Source of the DNA: CAVSRC01 sp963830205
GTDB lineage: Bacteria; Pseudomonadota; Alphaproteobacteria; Rhizobiales; Kaistiaceae
NCBI GenBank assembly: GCA_963830205.1
Contig: CAWHLP010000031.1
Location: 186,001-250,000, forward strand
Direction of reading: 5' to 3'
Length of the DNA stretch: 64,000 bases
The notes beneath the pieces are model-generated. The model did no database searches and was not told where the DNA came from. It saw nothing but the letters and a program-made list of their open reading frames with translations. Position 1 is the first letter of the stretch. Each line of letters begins with the position of its first letter. Below, one piece after another: positions 1-8,068 of this stretch. Position numbers and translations under genes: made by a program.

Positions 1-285
1 TTCGACCACCAGGACACCGAGAATGCCGGCTGGGGCAACGAGGACGACATCCTGGCGCTGACCGCCACCATCCCCGGCATCGACGTCGCCAAGGTCAAGG
101 ACATGATGACTGCCAAGGCGACCGACTTCACCAACGCCATGCAGGCCGATGCCAACGAGGGCTACTCCATGGGCGTCGGCGGCACGCCCTCCTTCCTGGT
201 CGGCAAGGAGATGATGGTCGGCGCCCAACCCTATGACAAGCTCAAGGCGGCGATCGACGCCCAGCTCCAGGCGGCCAACGGGTAA
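1..285 (+). CDS. DsbA-family thiol-disulfide oxidoreductase, C-terminal part
   Basis: The reading frame is open from base 1 to the TAA at 283-285, giving the last 94 residues of a protein whose start lies outside the window. The segment GVGGTPSFLVGKEMMVGAQP is the conserved C-terminal part of the DsbA thioredoxin fold: it has the cis-proline loop (TP), a beta strand naming the protein 'Lxx..G', and the final helix (YDKLKAAIDAQL). Members oxidise or shuffle disulfides in periplasmic proteins. The CXXC active site and signal peptide would be upstream and cannot be checked. The exact subfamily (DsbA, DsbG-like, BdbD-like) cannot be decided from this fragment. Confidence 0.8.
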   Translation, partial: FDHQDTENAGWGNEDDILALTATIPGIDVAKVKDMMTAKATDFTNAMQADANEGYSMGVGGTPSFLVGKEMMVGAQPYDKLKAAIDAQLQAANG

Positions 286-297
286 ACTGACTGACGG

Positions 298-386
298 CCT
301 CATCCTGAGGTGGCCGCCGCCGGCGGCCCTCGAAGGATGGCCTCATGGTTCGAGGCGCGCTTCGGCGCTCACCTCACCATGAGCCA
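298..386. repeat. Palindromic intergenic repeat (two hairpins)
   Basis: Two adjacent hairpin units follow the DsbA-like gene. The first has CATCCT (301-306) pairing with AGGATG (334-339). The second has CTCATGGT (342-349) pairing with ACCATGAG (376-383). The CCTCATCCTGAGG...CCTCGAAGGATG pattern is a type of interspersed intergenic repeat common in Hyphomicrobiales genomes. It lies downstream of a stop codon and could act as a 3-prime mRNA end structure. There is no T-run, so a classical terminator is not supported. Confidence 0.6.
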
Positions 387-434
387 GAAAATGGCAGGGC
401 TCCCCTCCCAAGGAACCCAGCCGGGGCGTCGTGA

Positions 435-632
435 TCACCGGCGCGGTGCGGTGACCACGACCGAGAAGCGCGTGGTGGCTTCGGCGCGCGAGCGTTCGGT
501 GCGCGCGTTCCATGAGCGGAGCGCCTCATCATAGCTGACGAAGGGCCCATAGACCTCGCCGGTGCCGTCGCTGAGCGCGGCGAAATCGGCATCGCGATAG
601 CTGCCGCCGACGACCCAATATTCCTCGATCAT
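435..632 (-). CDS. DUF4170 small protein
   Basis: This 65-residue protein begins MIEEYWVVGGSYRDADF and contains YGPFVSYDEALRSWNART, the pattern of the DUF4170 family (small alphaproteobacterial proteins of unknown function). A strong ribosome binding site (AAGGAGG, six bases before the ATG at 632) supports the start. It begins 27 bp after the aceA stop on the same strand, so the two are probably co-transcribed. The C-terminal 15 residues (after about residue 50) are basic and not obviously conserved. No enzymatic motif is visible. Confidence 0.75.
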   Translation of the reverse strand: MIEEYWVVGGSYRDADFAALSDGTGEVYGPFVSYDEALRSWNARTERSRAEATTRFSVVVTAPRR

Positions 633-659
633 GTCCGACCTCCTTGCCTGGCGAACCGC

Positions 660-1946
660 CTACGCCGCGTCCGCCTTGGCGATGCGTCCGCCGTCCGCGA
701 ACTGCTCGGCCTCGGTCGAGCCGGCCATCGCCACGGTCGACGAGGCGCCGCCCGACAGGGCAAGGGCCACAGCGTCGAAGTAGCCGGTGCCGACTTCGCG
801 CTGGTGGCGCACGGCGGTGAAGCCCTCAGCCTCCATGGCGAACTCGCGCTGCTGCAGCTCCGAATAGGCCGCCATGCCGCGGCTGCGATAGGCGCTGGCC
901 AGCTCGAACATGCCGAGGTTGAGGGCGTGGAAGCCCGCCAGCGTGACGAACTGGAAGCGGTAGCCCAGCATCGCCAGCTCTTCCTGGAAGCCGGCAATGG
1001 CCCCGTCGCCGAGCTTGGCGCGCCAGTTGAACGAGGGCGAGCAGTTGTAGGCGAGCAGCTTGCCCGGGTAGTGCCGGTGGATCTCGGCGGCAAATTCGCG
1101 CGCCTCGCCGAGATCGGGCGTCGCGGTCTCCCACCACAGAACGTCGGCATAGGGGGCGTAGCTGAGCCCCCGCGCGATCGCATGGGCAACCGAATGGTCG
1201 CCGCCCTGCTTGAGGCGGAAGTAGCCCTCGCTGGTGCGCTCGCCCGACAGCCACGGCAGGTCGCGCTCATCGAAATCGCTGGTGATCAGCGTCGCCGAAT
1301 GGGCGTCGGTGCGCGCGATGAGCACGGTCGGCACGCCCGAGACATCGGCCGCCAGGCGCGCCGCGTTGAGCGTGCGGATGAAGCTCTGGGTGGGCACCAG
1401 CACCTTGCCGCCGAGATGGCCGCACTTCTTCTCCGAGGCGAGCTGGTCCTCGAAATGGACGCCGGCGGCGCCCGCCTCGATCATCGCCTTCATCAGCTCG
1501 AAGGCGTTGAGCGGCCCGCCGAAGCCGGCTTCCGCATCGGCAACGATCGGCGCGAACCAATAGGTCGAGGTGTCGCCCTCGAGCCGCGCGATCTGGTCGG
1601 CGCGCATGAAGGTCCGGTTGATGCGGCTGACCACCTCGGGCACCGACGAGGCCGGATAGAGCGATTGGTCGGGATACATCTCGCCGGCATTGTTGGCGTC
1701 GGCCGCCACCTGCCAGCCGGACAGGTAGATCGCCTCCAGCCCGGCTTTGACCTGCTGCAATGCCTGATTGCCGGTGAGGGCGCCGAGCGTGCGCACGAAC
1801 GGCCGCTCGTGCAGGAGGCGCCAGAGACGCTCGGCCCCAAGGCGGGCGAGCGTGTGCTCGACCACGACCGAGCCTTGCAGCTCGCGAACCTCGTCTTCTG
1901 AGTAGTCGCGGCGGATGCCCGCGAAGCGGTCTGTAAGGCTTGTCAC
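660..1946 (-). CDS. aceA: Isocitrate lyase
   Basis: The 428-residue product is isocitrate lyase, which splits isocitrate to glyoxylate and succinate in the glyoxylate shunt for growth on acetate or fatty acids. The active-site signature KKCGHL is present, as are the conserved blocks YLSGWQVAADAN near the N-terminus, WFAPIVADAEAGFGG, VLIARTDA and LAYNCSPSFNW. I chose the GTG at 1946 because GGGAGAG lies about eight bases upstream and the protein then starts TSLTDRFAGIRRDYS, as family members do; an upstream ATG at 2003 would add an unconserved tail. The divergent neighbour is an ScfR/RamB-type regulator, a classic arrangement for control of this gene. Confidence 0.95.
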   Translation of the reverse strand: MTSLTDRFAGIRRDYSEDEVRELQGSVVVEHTLARLGAERLWRLLHERPFVRTLGALTGNQALQQVKAGLEAIYLSGWQVAADANNAGEMYPDQSLYPASSVPEVVSRINRTFMRADQIARLEGDTSTYWFAPIVADAEAGFGGPLNAFELMKAMIEAGAAGVHFEDQLASEKKCGHLGGKVLVPTQSFIRTLNAARLAADVSGVPTVLIARTDAHSATLITSDFDERDLPWLSGERTSEGYFRLKQGGDHSVAHAIARGLSYAPYADVLWWETATPDLGEAREFAAEIHRHYPGKLLAYNCSPSFNWRAKLGDGAIAGFQEELAMLGYRFQFVTLAGFHALNLGMFELASAYRSRGMAAYSELQQREFAMEAEGFTAVRHQREVGTGYFDAVALALSGGASSTVAMAGSTEAEQFADGGRIAKADAA

Positions 1947-2093
1947 GATGATCTCTCCCTTTGCCGTGGGGCGCAATTTCCGTTGACAAAGGAGTACGGT
2001 CAATAAATATCTGAAATTGCGGAGAAATCCTGAACATTGTCAACAAGCACACAGACCGTGTTTGTAAGATTGTAACTGTTGTAAGGGGAAGCC
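1947..2093. promoter_or_regulatory. Divergent aceA / scfR-like promoter region
   Basis: This 147-bp AT-richer gap separates two divergent genes. On the plus strand TTGACA at 1983-1988 is followed 16 bases later by AAATAT, a plausible sigma-70 promoter for the regulator. On the minus strand another TTGACA (complement of 2038-2043) could be the -35 of aceA. The two TTGAC elements point toward each other, so the promoters overlap face to face. The regulator probably binds here, but no operator can be assigned from sequence alone. Confidence 0.45.
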
Positions 2094-3524
2094 ATGAAGG
2101 CGATGCGCATTGGCGGCCGGCTCCGCCGCCTCAGGCAGGAGAAGCGCCTGACCCAGGCCCAGATGGCCCGCGAACTGGGGCTTTCGGCCAGCTATCTGAC
2201 GCTTCTGGAAAGCAACCAGCGGCCGGTGACGGTGCGCGTGCTCCTCAAGCTGGTCGAGAAGTTCCACATCGACCTCAAGGACTTCACCGCCGACAGCGAC
2301 CAGAGCCTGTCGCTGCAACTGATGGAGGCCTTCTCCGATCCGGTCTTCGAGCACGCCGAGGTCAAGGCCAGCGACGTGCAGGAGCTGGTCGCGACGTTGC
2401 CCGCGGTCGGCCGCGCCGTGCTCGACATCTACGACGCCTGGCGCCGCCACCGCCCGCTCGACGAGCCCGGCGGCGCCGGCGACGACGCCACCGACGGCCC
2501 CTCGCCGGTCGCCATCCCCTCGGAGGAGGTGACCGACTTCATCCAGCGCCACATGAACTACTTCCCCGAGCTGGAAGCGGCGGCGGAGCAGCTATGGGCG
2601 GAGAACGAGCTGTCGATCCACACCCTGCACCAGGACCTCGCCGACCTGCTGCGCGACCGCTATGCGGTTACCGTCGAGATTCGCCGCGCCGATTCCATGC
2701 CCGGCCGCTACCGCGCCTTCGACCGGCTCGGACGCCGTCTCGAGATCTCCGAGATGCTCAACCCCTCGAGCCGCATCTTCCAGATCGCCGACCAGGTCGC
2801 CTATCTCGGCTTCCACGACGTTCTCGACCGCATCGTCGGCGAGGGCGGCTTCGGCAGCGAGCAGGCGGAAGCGCTGATGCGCTCGGCGCTCGCCAACTAC
2901 TTCGCCGCCGCGGTGCTGATGCCCTACCAGCTCTTCCTCGACGCGGCCAAGACGACCCGCTACGACATCGAGATCCTCAAGAGCCGCTTCGGCGTGTCCT
3001 TCGAGCAGGCCTGCCACCGCCTCACCACGCTGCGCCGGCCGGGGGCCGAGGGCATCCCCTTCCACTTCATCCGCGTCGACATCGCCGGCAACATCTCCAA
3101 GCGCTTCTCGGCCTCCGGCATCCACATCGCCCGCTTCGGCGCCGCCTGCCCACGCTGGAACGTCTACGATGCCTTCGCCACACCCGGCATGCTGCGCGTG
3201 CAGGTGTCGCGCATGCCGGACGGCGGCACCTTCTTCTGCGTGGCGCGCACCGCCGGCCGCGCCGCCGGCTTCGCCGCCATCGGCGGCCTGCCCCACCGCA
3301 TCGGCCAGCGCTCCGTCGGCCTCGGCTGCGATATTCGTTACGCCTCCGAAATCGTCTATGCGGACGGGCTCAATGTCGCCGACCCGCAGGTGGTGACGCC
3401 GATCGGCGTGTCGTGCCGCACCTGCCCGCGCACCGACTGCGCCGAGCGGGCGATGCCCTCGCTCAGCCAGAAGCTCGCCATCGACGAGAACGTGCGCGGA
3501 CCATCGACTTATGTGAACGCATGA
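2094..3524 (+). CDS. ScfR/RamB-family transcriptional regulator of short-chain fatty acid metabolism
   Basis: The 476-residue protein has an N-terminal XRE helix-turn-helix (about residues 5-60: GGRLRRLRQEKRLTQAQMARELGLS). A central region resembles the ImmA/IrrE fold, and the C-terminal domain belongs to the ScfR/DUF2083 family and ends with the family cysteine cluster CRTCPRTDCAERA. Relatives (RamB in actinobacteria, ScfR-type proteins in proteobacteria) regulate isocitrate lyase and acetate or propionate metabolism. The divergent position next to aceA fits that role. GGGGAAGCC precedes the ATG. The cysteines may bind a metal or cluster; this is inference. Confidence 0.85.
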   Translation: MKAMRIGGRLRRLRQEKRLTQAQMARELGLSASYLTLLESNQRPVTVRVLLKLVEKFHIDLKDFTADSDQSLSLQLMEAFSDPVFEHAEVKASDVQELVATLPAVGRAVLDIYDAWRRHRPLDEPGGAGDDATDGPSPVAIPSEEVTDFIQRHMNYFPELEAAAEQLWAENELSIHTLHQDLADLLRDRYAVTVEIRRADSMPGRYRAFDRLGRRLEISEMLNPSSRIFQIADQVAYLGFHDVLDRIVGEGGFGSEQAEALMRSALANYFAAAVLMPYQLFLDAAKTTRYDIEILKSRFGVSFEQACHRLTTLRRPGAEGIPFHFIRVDIAGNISKRFSASGIHIARFGAACPRWNVYDAFATPGMLRVQVSRMPDGGTFFCVARTAGRAAGFAAIGGLPHRIGQRSVGLGCDIRYASEIVYADGLNVADPQVVTPIGVSCRTCPRTDCAERAMPSLSQKLAIDENVRGPSTYVNA

Positions 3525-3552
3525 GCCGGCGATCGGGTCAGCGAGGGCGCGC

Positions 3553-4359
3553 ATGAAACCCGACCGGCCGGCCGTTCCCGCCGAAGCGCTCGCCGCATTG
3601 GCCGCGGCACGGGATCGCCTCGGCACATCGCTGGTCGCCGCATGGCTGCACGGCTCGGCCGTTGCCGGCGGATTGCGGCCCGACAGCGACGTCGACGTCG
3701 TGCTCGTCGTCGACCCGCCGATGAGCGCGGCGGCACGGCGGCAGTTGCTGGCCGATCTCTTGCGCATGTCCGGCCGGCCCGGGCCTGCCGATCCGCGGCG
3801 GCCGCTCGAACTGGTCGTCTTCGACAAGCCCGATCTTGCGGTCCTGACCTATCCGCCGCGCTGCGCGTTCCACTACGGCGAATGGCTGCGCGCCGACTTC
3901 GAGGCCGGCGCAGCGCCGCGGCCCGAGGCCAACCCGGACTTCGTCATCGTCATAGCGCAGGTGCGGCAGGCTGCCGTGACGCTTGCCGGTCCGCCACCGC
4001 ACGAAATGCTGCCCGAGATTCCGCGCAACGTCCTGCGGCGCGCTATCGGAGACGCCCTGCCACGGCTGGTCGCCGATCTCGTCGGCGACGAGCGCAACGT
4101 CCTCCTTACGCTCGCGCGCATGGCGTGCACGCTGGAAACCGGGGAGATCGTCCCCAAGGATGTTGCAGCCGCATGGGCGATGCCGCGCCTGTCCACCCCG
4201 TCGGCAGGCCTGCTCGATCGCGCCCGACGGGCCTATCTCGGGGAAGTCGCGGACGATTGGCGCGGCCTTGGTCCGCAGGTAGCAGCGCTCGCAGGCGCGT
4301 TGAGCGATCGCGTGGCGGCGCTCGCCGGCGGCGCCGACGTCAGGAAACCTGCGTCCTGA
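3553..4359 (+). CDS. AadA-like aminoglycoside nucleotidyltransferase
   Basis: This 268-residue protein resembles ANT(3'')/AadA streptomycin-spectinomycin adenylyltransferases over its whole length. The nucleotidyltransferase motif HGSAVAGGLRPDSDVDVV carries the GS and DxD metal-binding residues, and RPLELVVF holds the glutamate equivalent to the AadA catalytic base. The C-terminal domain contains GDERNVLLTLAR and KDVAAAWAMPRL, almost the same as AadA. It is not in an integron or transposon here: it follows the ScfR-like gene by 28 bp and has the composition of its neighbours, so it looks like a resident chromosomal gene. Actual substrate and resistance are unproven. Its 3-prime end overlaps the convergent anti-sigma gene by 20 bp. 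Confidence 0.85.
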   Translation: MKPDRPAVPAEALAALAAARDRLGTSLVAAWLHGSAVAGGLRPDSDVDVVLVVDPPMSAAARRQLLADLLRMSGRPGPADPRRPLELVVFDKPDLAVLTYPPRCAFHYGEWLRADFEAGAAPRPEANPDFVIVIAQVRQAAVTLAGPPPHEMLPEIPRNVLRRAIGDALPRLVADLVGDERNVLLTLARMACTLETGEIVPKDVAAAWAMPRLSTPSAGLLDRARRAYLGEVADDWRGLGPQVAALAGALSDRVAALAGGADVRKPAS

Positions 4360-5144
4360 GGTCGCCGGCGAGGGTTTCCAGCGTCGCGCGCGGGGCCTTG
4401 CCGATCAGCATGTAGCCGAGGCCGTTGTGGTTCCAGAAGACGATGTTGAAGCCGTTGCGCTCCTCGGTGGCGACCGCCGCATCCGGTTTGCCGTTGGCGA
4501 TGATGCAGAAGGCGAGCGCACCCTCGGCCGGCGACAGATAGGCGAGCTGGACGAGCGGCTTGCCCTGGAAGGTATAGAGCGTGGCGCGCTTGAGCGTGGT
4601 CTCCGGCAGCACCAGCCTGTCGGGCGCGAGATCGAGCGACAGCTTGTCGCCGACCTTCTGGAGCTCGCCGGCCAGCGCCGCCGGGTTGTCGGCGACGATC
4701 GCCAGCGTCTCCGGCGTCATCAGCCCCATGTATTCGGCCACCGCCTGCCGCCAGTTGGGCGTCTCCGCCACCTGCGCCGGCTGGACCAGGCCGGTCATGA
4801 GCGGCACCAGGTAGCCGGCACCGGCACCCAGAACGAAGATCGCCAACGGCCGCGGCGATCGCCGCCGGACGCCAGCGGCGCTGCGGCACCGCCGGCCGCA
4901 CCTGCTCCTTGGCCTCAGCCAGGATCGCGGACAGGCGCTCGTGCGGGGCAGCCGTGATGAGCAGGTCGAAGGCGCCGGCGAAATCGCGCCCGCCGCGCTT
5001 CAGCTCCGCCAGCCGGTGAGCCAGCGCCGCCTCGCCGGCGAGCCGGCGTTCCAATGCGGCGCGCGCCGCGACGGGCAGCTCGCCGTCGATATAGGCGGTC
5101 AAGAGAGCGTCGTCGCTCGGCTGGCTATCGACCAGATCGGCCAT
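4340..5144 (-). CDS. Membrane anti-sigma factor (interrupted by one frameshift)
   Basis: The N-terminal part (ALLTAYIDGELPVAARAALERRLAGE) is the pattern of cytoplasmic anti-sigma domains with a short zf-HC2-like helix bundle, though no CHCC zinc residues are visible. A single transmembrane helix follows (LAIFVLGAGAGYLVPLMTGLV), then a periplasmic domain of about 150 residues. The frame changes at about 4850, inside the start of the membrane helix; one extra base there restores a continuous 267-residue protein. It overlaps the 3-prime end of the ECF sigma gene by 20 bp, typical of a translationally coupled sigma/anti-sigma pair. An alternative ATG at 5153 is possible. Confidence 0.75.
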
Positions 5145-5661
5145 GCGTCTCACTGCCTTCCTGCGCGTCCGTCGCCAGACCGGCGAGCTTTGCCCGCGCT
5201 CCGGCCAGGCGCGACATGACGGTCCCGATCGGGATGCCGAGCGCGTCGGCCGCCTCGCGGTAGGTCAACCCTTCGACATAGACCAGGTAGACGGTTTCGC
5301 GCTGCACTTCCGGCAAATCCTGAACCTGCCTTAACACCTGAGCCGCCAGAATATTCGTCTCGATCTCGCGGATTCCGTCGAAGATAAGGGCCGTGTCGGC
5401 GTCCACCAGACCGCGGCCCTGGCGCACCTTGCGGGCGCGGATGTCGTTGAGCCAGATCGAATGGAGGATGGCGATCAGCCAGCGGTCGAGCCGCGTGCCC
5501 GGCGTGAACTGGGCGCTGCGCTCCAGCGCGCGCACGCAGGTCGCCTGGACCAGCTCCTCGGCCGTGTCGCGGTTGCCCGACAGCACCAGCCCATAGCGCC
5601 ACAGCCGCGGCAATAGGCCGGCGAGGCCCTCCATCACGGCTTGATGCGCTTCGGCTGCCAT
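5125..5661 (-). CDS. ECF-family RNA polymerase sigma factor
   Basis: The 178-residue protein has region 2 (LPRLWRYGLVLSGNRDTAEELVQATCVRALE...WLIAILHSIWLNDIR) and region 4 (LPEVQRETVYLVYVEGLTYREAADALGIPIGTVMSRLAGAR), the full ECF sigma layout. It directs RNA polymerase to a small regulon and is held inactive by the membrane anti-sigma encoded directly downstream. The upstream DNA contains GGAAC on the minus strand (near 5700), a common ECF -35 core, so autoregulation is plausible but not shown. The inducing signal is unknown. Confidence 0.9.
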   Translation of the reverse strand: MAAEAHQAVMEGLAGLLPRLWRYGLVLSGNRDTAEELVQATCVRALERSAQFTPGTRLDRWLIAILHSIWLNDIRARKVRQGRGLVDADTALIFDGIREIETNILAAQVLRQVQDLPEVQRETVYLVYVEGLTYREAADALGIPIGTVMSRLAGARAKLAGLATDAQEGSETHGRSGR

Positions 5662-6106
5662 GGTTCCCGTCGGTAAGCGGTGCTGGCCGGACTCTACCCG
5701 AGTTCCACCGGCTTCAGGAACAGGCGTTGTTCGCGACTCGCTTTCGGCGGGCGCGGCAGGAGCAGGTCCTCAGAAAAAAGCTGACCCGGAGCAGCCGCCG
5801 CGCCGCTCCGGGCCACCGTTCACCCGGCGCAGCGCCGGGGTTGGCCTGCGCGGGAAAATGGACCGGGACGGGGAAGAGCTTGCCGGGGGTCGACGGCCTC
5901 CGCCCTCCCCCGCCCAGTCTGTTCGCTGACTACGCACAACCAGAAATCAGCGTGCCATCCCACTCGCAAGGGGCTTGCCAGAGGGCGGCCCGCCAGACCT
6001 TGTGGTCGGCGCCAATTTGAATCGCAATTGATTGATTATCTTAAGGTTCTGGTAACCGGCCGTGCCTCGCAAACTGCGAGAAAGCGTTGCAGATTGCGAG
6101 AACCGG
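5662..6106. other. Intergenic region, no gene recognised
   Basis: I see no convincing gene in these 445 bases. The part next to the sigma gene would hold its promoter. The part next to the amidotransferase gene holds a small hairpin (CTCGCA 6066-6071 / TGCGAG 6075-6080) and a repeated TGCGAGAA, without a T-run. Confidence 0.5.
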
Positions 6107-6847
6107 TCACTCCGCCGCCTCGGCCAGCGCCGCCGGCGCGCGGCGGTCGCGCTTCAGCCACAGGTCGAGGAAGGAGCCGAGGAAGGCCTGGGTCTTCCAG
6201 TCGTGCAGCGCCCGGCCCTGGAAATGCTTGTCGGCGGTCTGGCCGCCGGGCAGCTTGGCGCGCTCGCCGATATTGCCGGTCCAGCGCCCGACCATGGCGG
6301 TGGTCAGCTCGATGTGGAACTGGATGGCGAAGGCGGCCTCGCCATAGGAGAAGGCCTGGTTGGGGAAGGTGTCGGCGGCCCCTTCCGCCAGCAGCGTCGC
6401 GCCCGCCGGCAGGCCGAAGCCCTCCCGGTGGAACTGGTGGACGCAGTCCGGCCAGGAGGCGATGAGCCGCCGGCCGGCCTCGGTCGGCTTCAGCCCGAAC
6501 CAGCCGACCTCGATATGGCCGTCGGCGTGGGGAGCCACCGCCGCGCCGAGATGGATGGCGAGCATCTGCGCCCCCAGGCAGAGGCCGAGGAAGGGCGCCC
6601 CCTCGGCGAGCGGCACCTTGAGCCAGTCGATCTCCGTCTTGACGTAGTCGTCGGCATCGTTGGCGCTCATCGGCCCGCCGAAGATGATGGCGCCGGCATG
6701 TCCGGCAAGCGTCGCCGGCAGCGCATCGCCGAAGCGCGGCCGGCGGATATCGAGCCCATAGCCGCGCTCGGTCAGGCGGTGGCCGATCCGCCCGGGGGTG
6801 GAATGTTCCTGGTGGAGGACGATCAGGACCGGCCTCTGCGGCATCAT
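6107..6847 (-). CDS. Class I glutamine amidotransferase (GuaA-like domain protein)
   Basis: The 246-residue protein is a stand-alone class I glutamine amidotransferase-like domain. It has the nucleophile elbow GLCLGAQML (Cys) and the downstream IQFHIE histidine/glutamate pair, plus the IIFGGPMSAND oxyanion strand seen in GuaA-like standalone proteins. Such proteins usually liberate ammonia from glutamine or hydrolyse gamma-glutamyl compounds; the partner or substrate here is unknown. The ATG at 6847 overlaps the TGA of the TerB-like gene by one base (TGATG), so the pair is translationally coupled. A GGAG lies four bases upstream of this ATG and seven before the next ATG at 6844, which is an equally good start. 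Confidence 0.8.
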   Translation of the reverse strand: MMPQRPVLIVLHQEHSTPGRIGHRLTERGYGLDIRRPRFGDALPATLAGHAGAIIFGGPMSANDADDYVKTEIDWLKVPLAEGAPFLGLCLGAQMLAIHLGAAVAPHADGHIEVGWFGLKPTEAGRRLIASWPDCVHQFHREGFGLPAGATLLAEGAADTFPNQAFSYGEAAFAIQFHIELTTAMVGRWTGNIGERAKLPGGQTADKHFQGRALHDWKTQAFLGSFLDLWLKRDRRAPAALAEAAE

Positions 6848-7299
6848 CAAGCTCCGTCGCGCACCGCCTGCTTGAGGCGGATGCGCACCTGCGAGGGCAC
6901 CGACAACAGCTCGGCGACGCGCCACACGACGTTCTCCTCGAACTCGTGCATGCCGCCATCGGCGAAGACCAGGCGCCACATCATCTCGATGATGCGCTCG
7001 CGGTCGGCGATGTCGAGGCGCTGCTTGAGCAGGCTGGTGAAGTGGAAGAGGTCGACCGCCTCGTCATCGGCGGTCTCGGCGGCTGCGATCAGCGAGCGGG
7101 CGCGTTCCGGGTCGAGGCCGAAGCGCTCCGTGAGCAGTTCGCTCAGCGTCGTCGATTCGGCGGGCGACACCACGCCGTCGACGGCGACCACATGATAGAG
7201 CAGCGCGGCGACCGCCAGCCGCACCTCGTCTTCCTCCGGGCGGGAGGCAGCGCCTTCATCGGTCAAGCGGTCGAAAAACTGTCGGATTGCTGCGAGCAT
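6847..7299 (-). CDS. TerB-like (tellurite resistance TerB family) protein
   Basis: The 150-residue, mostly helical, acidic protein shows the TerB/DjlA-like pattern: VRLAVAALLYHVVAVDGVVSPAE, then a second repeat RIIEMMWRLVFADGGMHEFEENVVWRVAELL, each with an acidic D-G turn that can bind a metal in relatives. The family is cytoplasmic, linked to metal or membrane stress, and its molecular activity is poorly defined. I start at the ATG at 7299 (MLAAIRQFFDRL); the open frame extends further upstream, but that stretch lacks family features and runs through a hairpin. It is coupled to the downstream amidotransferase. Confidence 0.75.
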   Translation of the reverse strand: MLAAIRQFFDRLTDEGAASRPEEDEVRLAVAALLYHVVAVDGVVSPAESTTLSELLTERFGLDPERARSLIAAAETADDEAVDLFHFTSLLKQRLDIADRERIIEMMWRLVFADGGMHEFEENVVWRVAELLSVPSQVRIRLKQAVRDGA

Positions 7300-7390
7300 G
7301 CTGAGGAACGTCGCTGAGGAATGCTGGGGCCGCCACCGAGTGTAAACATAGGACACGGCAGAGGAAACCACAGCCGGCGCCGGCGGTCCA

Positions 7391-7428
7391 AAAACGACAA
7401 AGCCGCCGGCGCGACCCGGCGGCCTTGT
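7391..7428 (-). terminator. Rho-independent terminator on the minus strand with no clear gene upstream
   Basis: GCCGCCGG (7402-7409) pairs with CCGGCGGC (7416-7423); outer ACAA/TTGT (7397-7400, 7425-7428) extend the stem past one mismatch. Read on the minus strand the stem is followed by CGTTTTT. This is a strong intrinsic terminator for a transcript coming from higher coordinates, yet no ORF ends just upstream of it. Confidence 0.65.
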
Positions 7429-7796
7429 CAAGAACCCAAACCCCTTCGGTTCAAACGGACTCTGCACGACCAAAAGGCCGATGCCAAACGCTTGCGTGAA
7501 AAAACCTACTCAAATCAGTACGTCGTCAAAACAAGGCATGCAGCACAAAATCAATGGCAATCTCTGCAGTTCTTTCAGCGGCAAGCCCGGAATCGGCAAA
7601 AACGCCAGATATCCCGAATCACCACAGCATCATCCTAGCAAGCCGCCCGCACATTTCAACCCACTGAAAATGCTGCCCTCTTGGCGAAGAAGTGACGGAT
7701 TCCCGCGGGCCTTTGCATCGCAATTGAAATGTGTGCCACGATTTCGCCACATCGGGCCCGTGCCGGGCTGCCGGGGCGCAGTTGCGGCCCCATCCC
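7429..7796. other. AT-richer gene-free stretch, possible small-RNA locus
   Basis: These 368 bases lack a convincing ORF in any frame and are visibly less GC-rich than their neighbours, especially 7490-7620. On the minus strand they end in the terminator at 7391-7428, so a non-coding transcript or the remnant of a lost gene is possible. No tRNA cloverleaf or known RNA signature was recognised. Confidence 0.35.
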
Positions 7797-8068
7797 AGAG
7801 CGCTTCTTGGTCAGATAGAAGCAGTTCCGTTTCTCGACCGGCGAAGCGATCCGGCGTCGAGACCGGCGAAGGGCGATGCCGGGCATCGGTCGAGCCGGGA
7901 TCGGCGTCGGGCGTCCGCCGGTTAGGAAGCCCGAAGGGACGGGCGCTTTTGCGCCATGATCGGCGCCGTCGGTCTCGGTCGTACCCCGGGGACGTCCGTC
8001 GCCCGCCGGCTTGATCCTGCCGCAAAATCGCTCCGTCGGAACGATTCTATCTGACCAAGAAACGCTCT
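7797..8068. mobile_element. MITE-like element with 32-33 bp inverted repeats
   Basis: The 272-bp segment is bounded by near-perfect inverted repeats. The left arm is 7797-7829 and the right arm is the complement of 8037-8068; both contain TTCTTGGTCAGATAGAA and end toward the interior in GTTCCG. The arms differ at only about three positions. The interior has no transposase, which is the definition of a MITE or of a large palindromic intergenic repeat. The IS5-family element lies directly against its right end. Confidence 0.7.

Noticed and set aside
7429..7550. tRNA gene
   Set aside because: A TTCAAAC followed by a CCA-like end on the plus strand looked suggestive, but no acceptor, D or anticodon stems can be formed around it.
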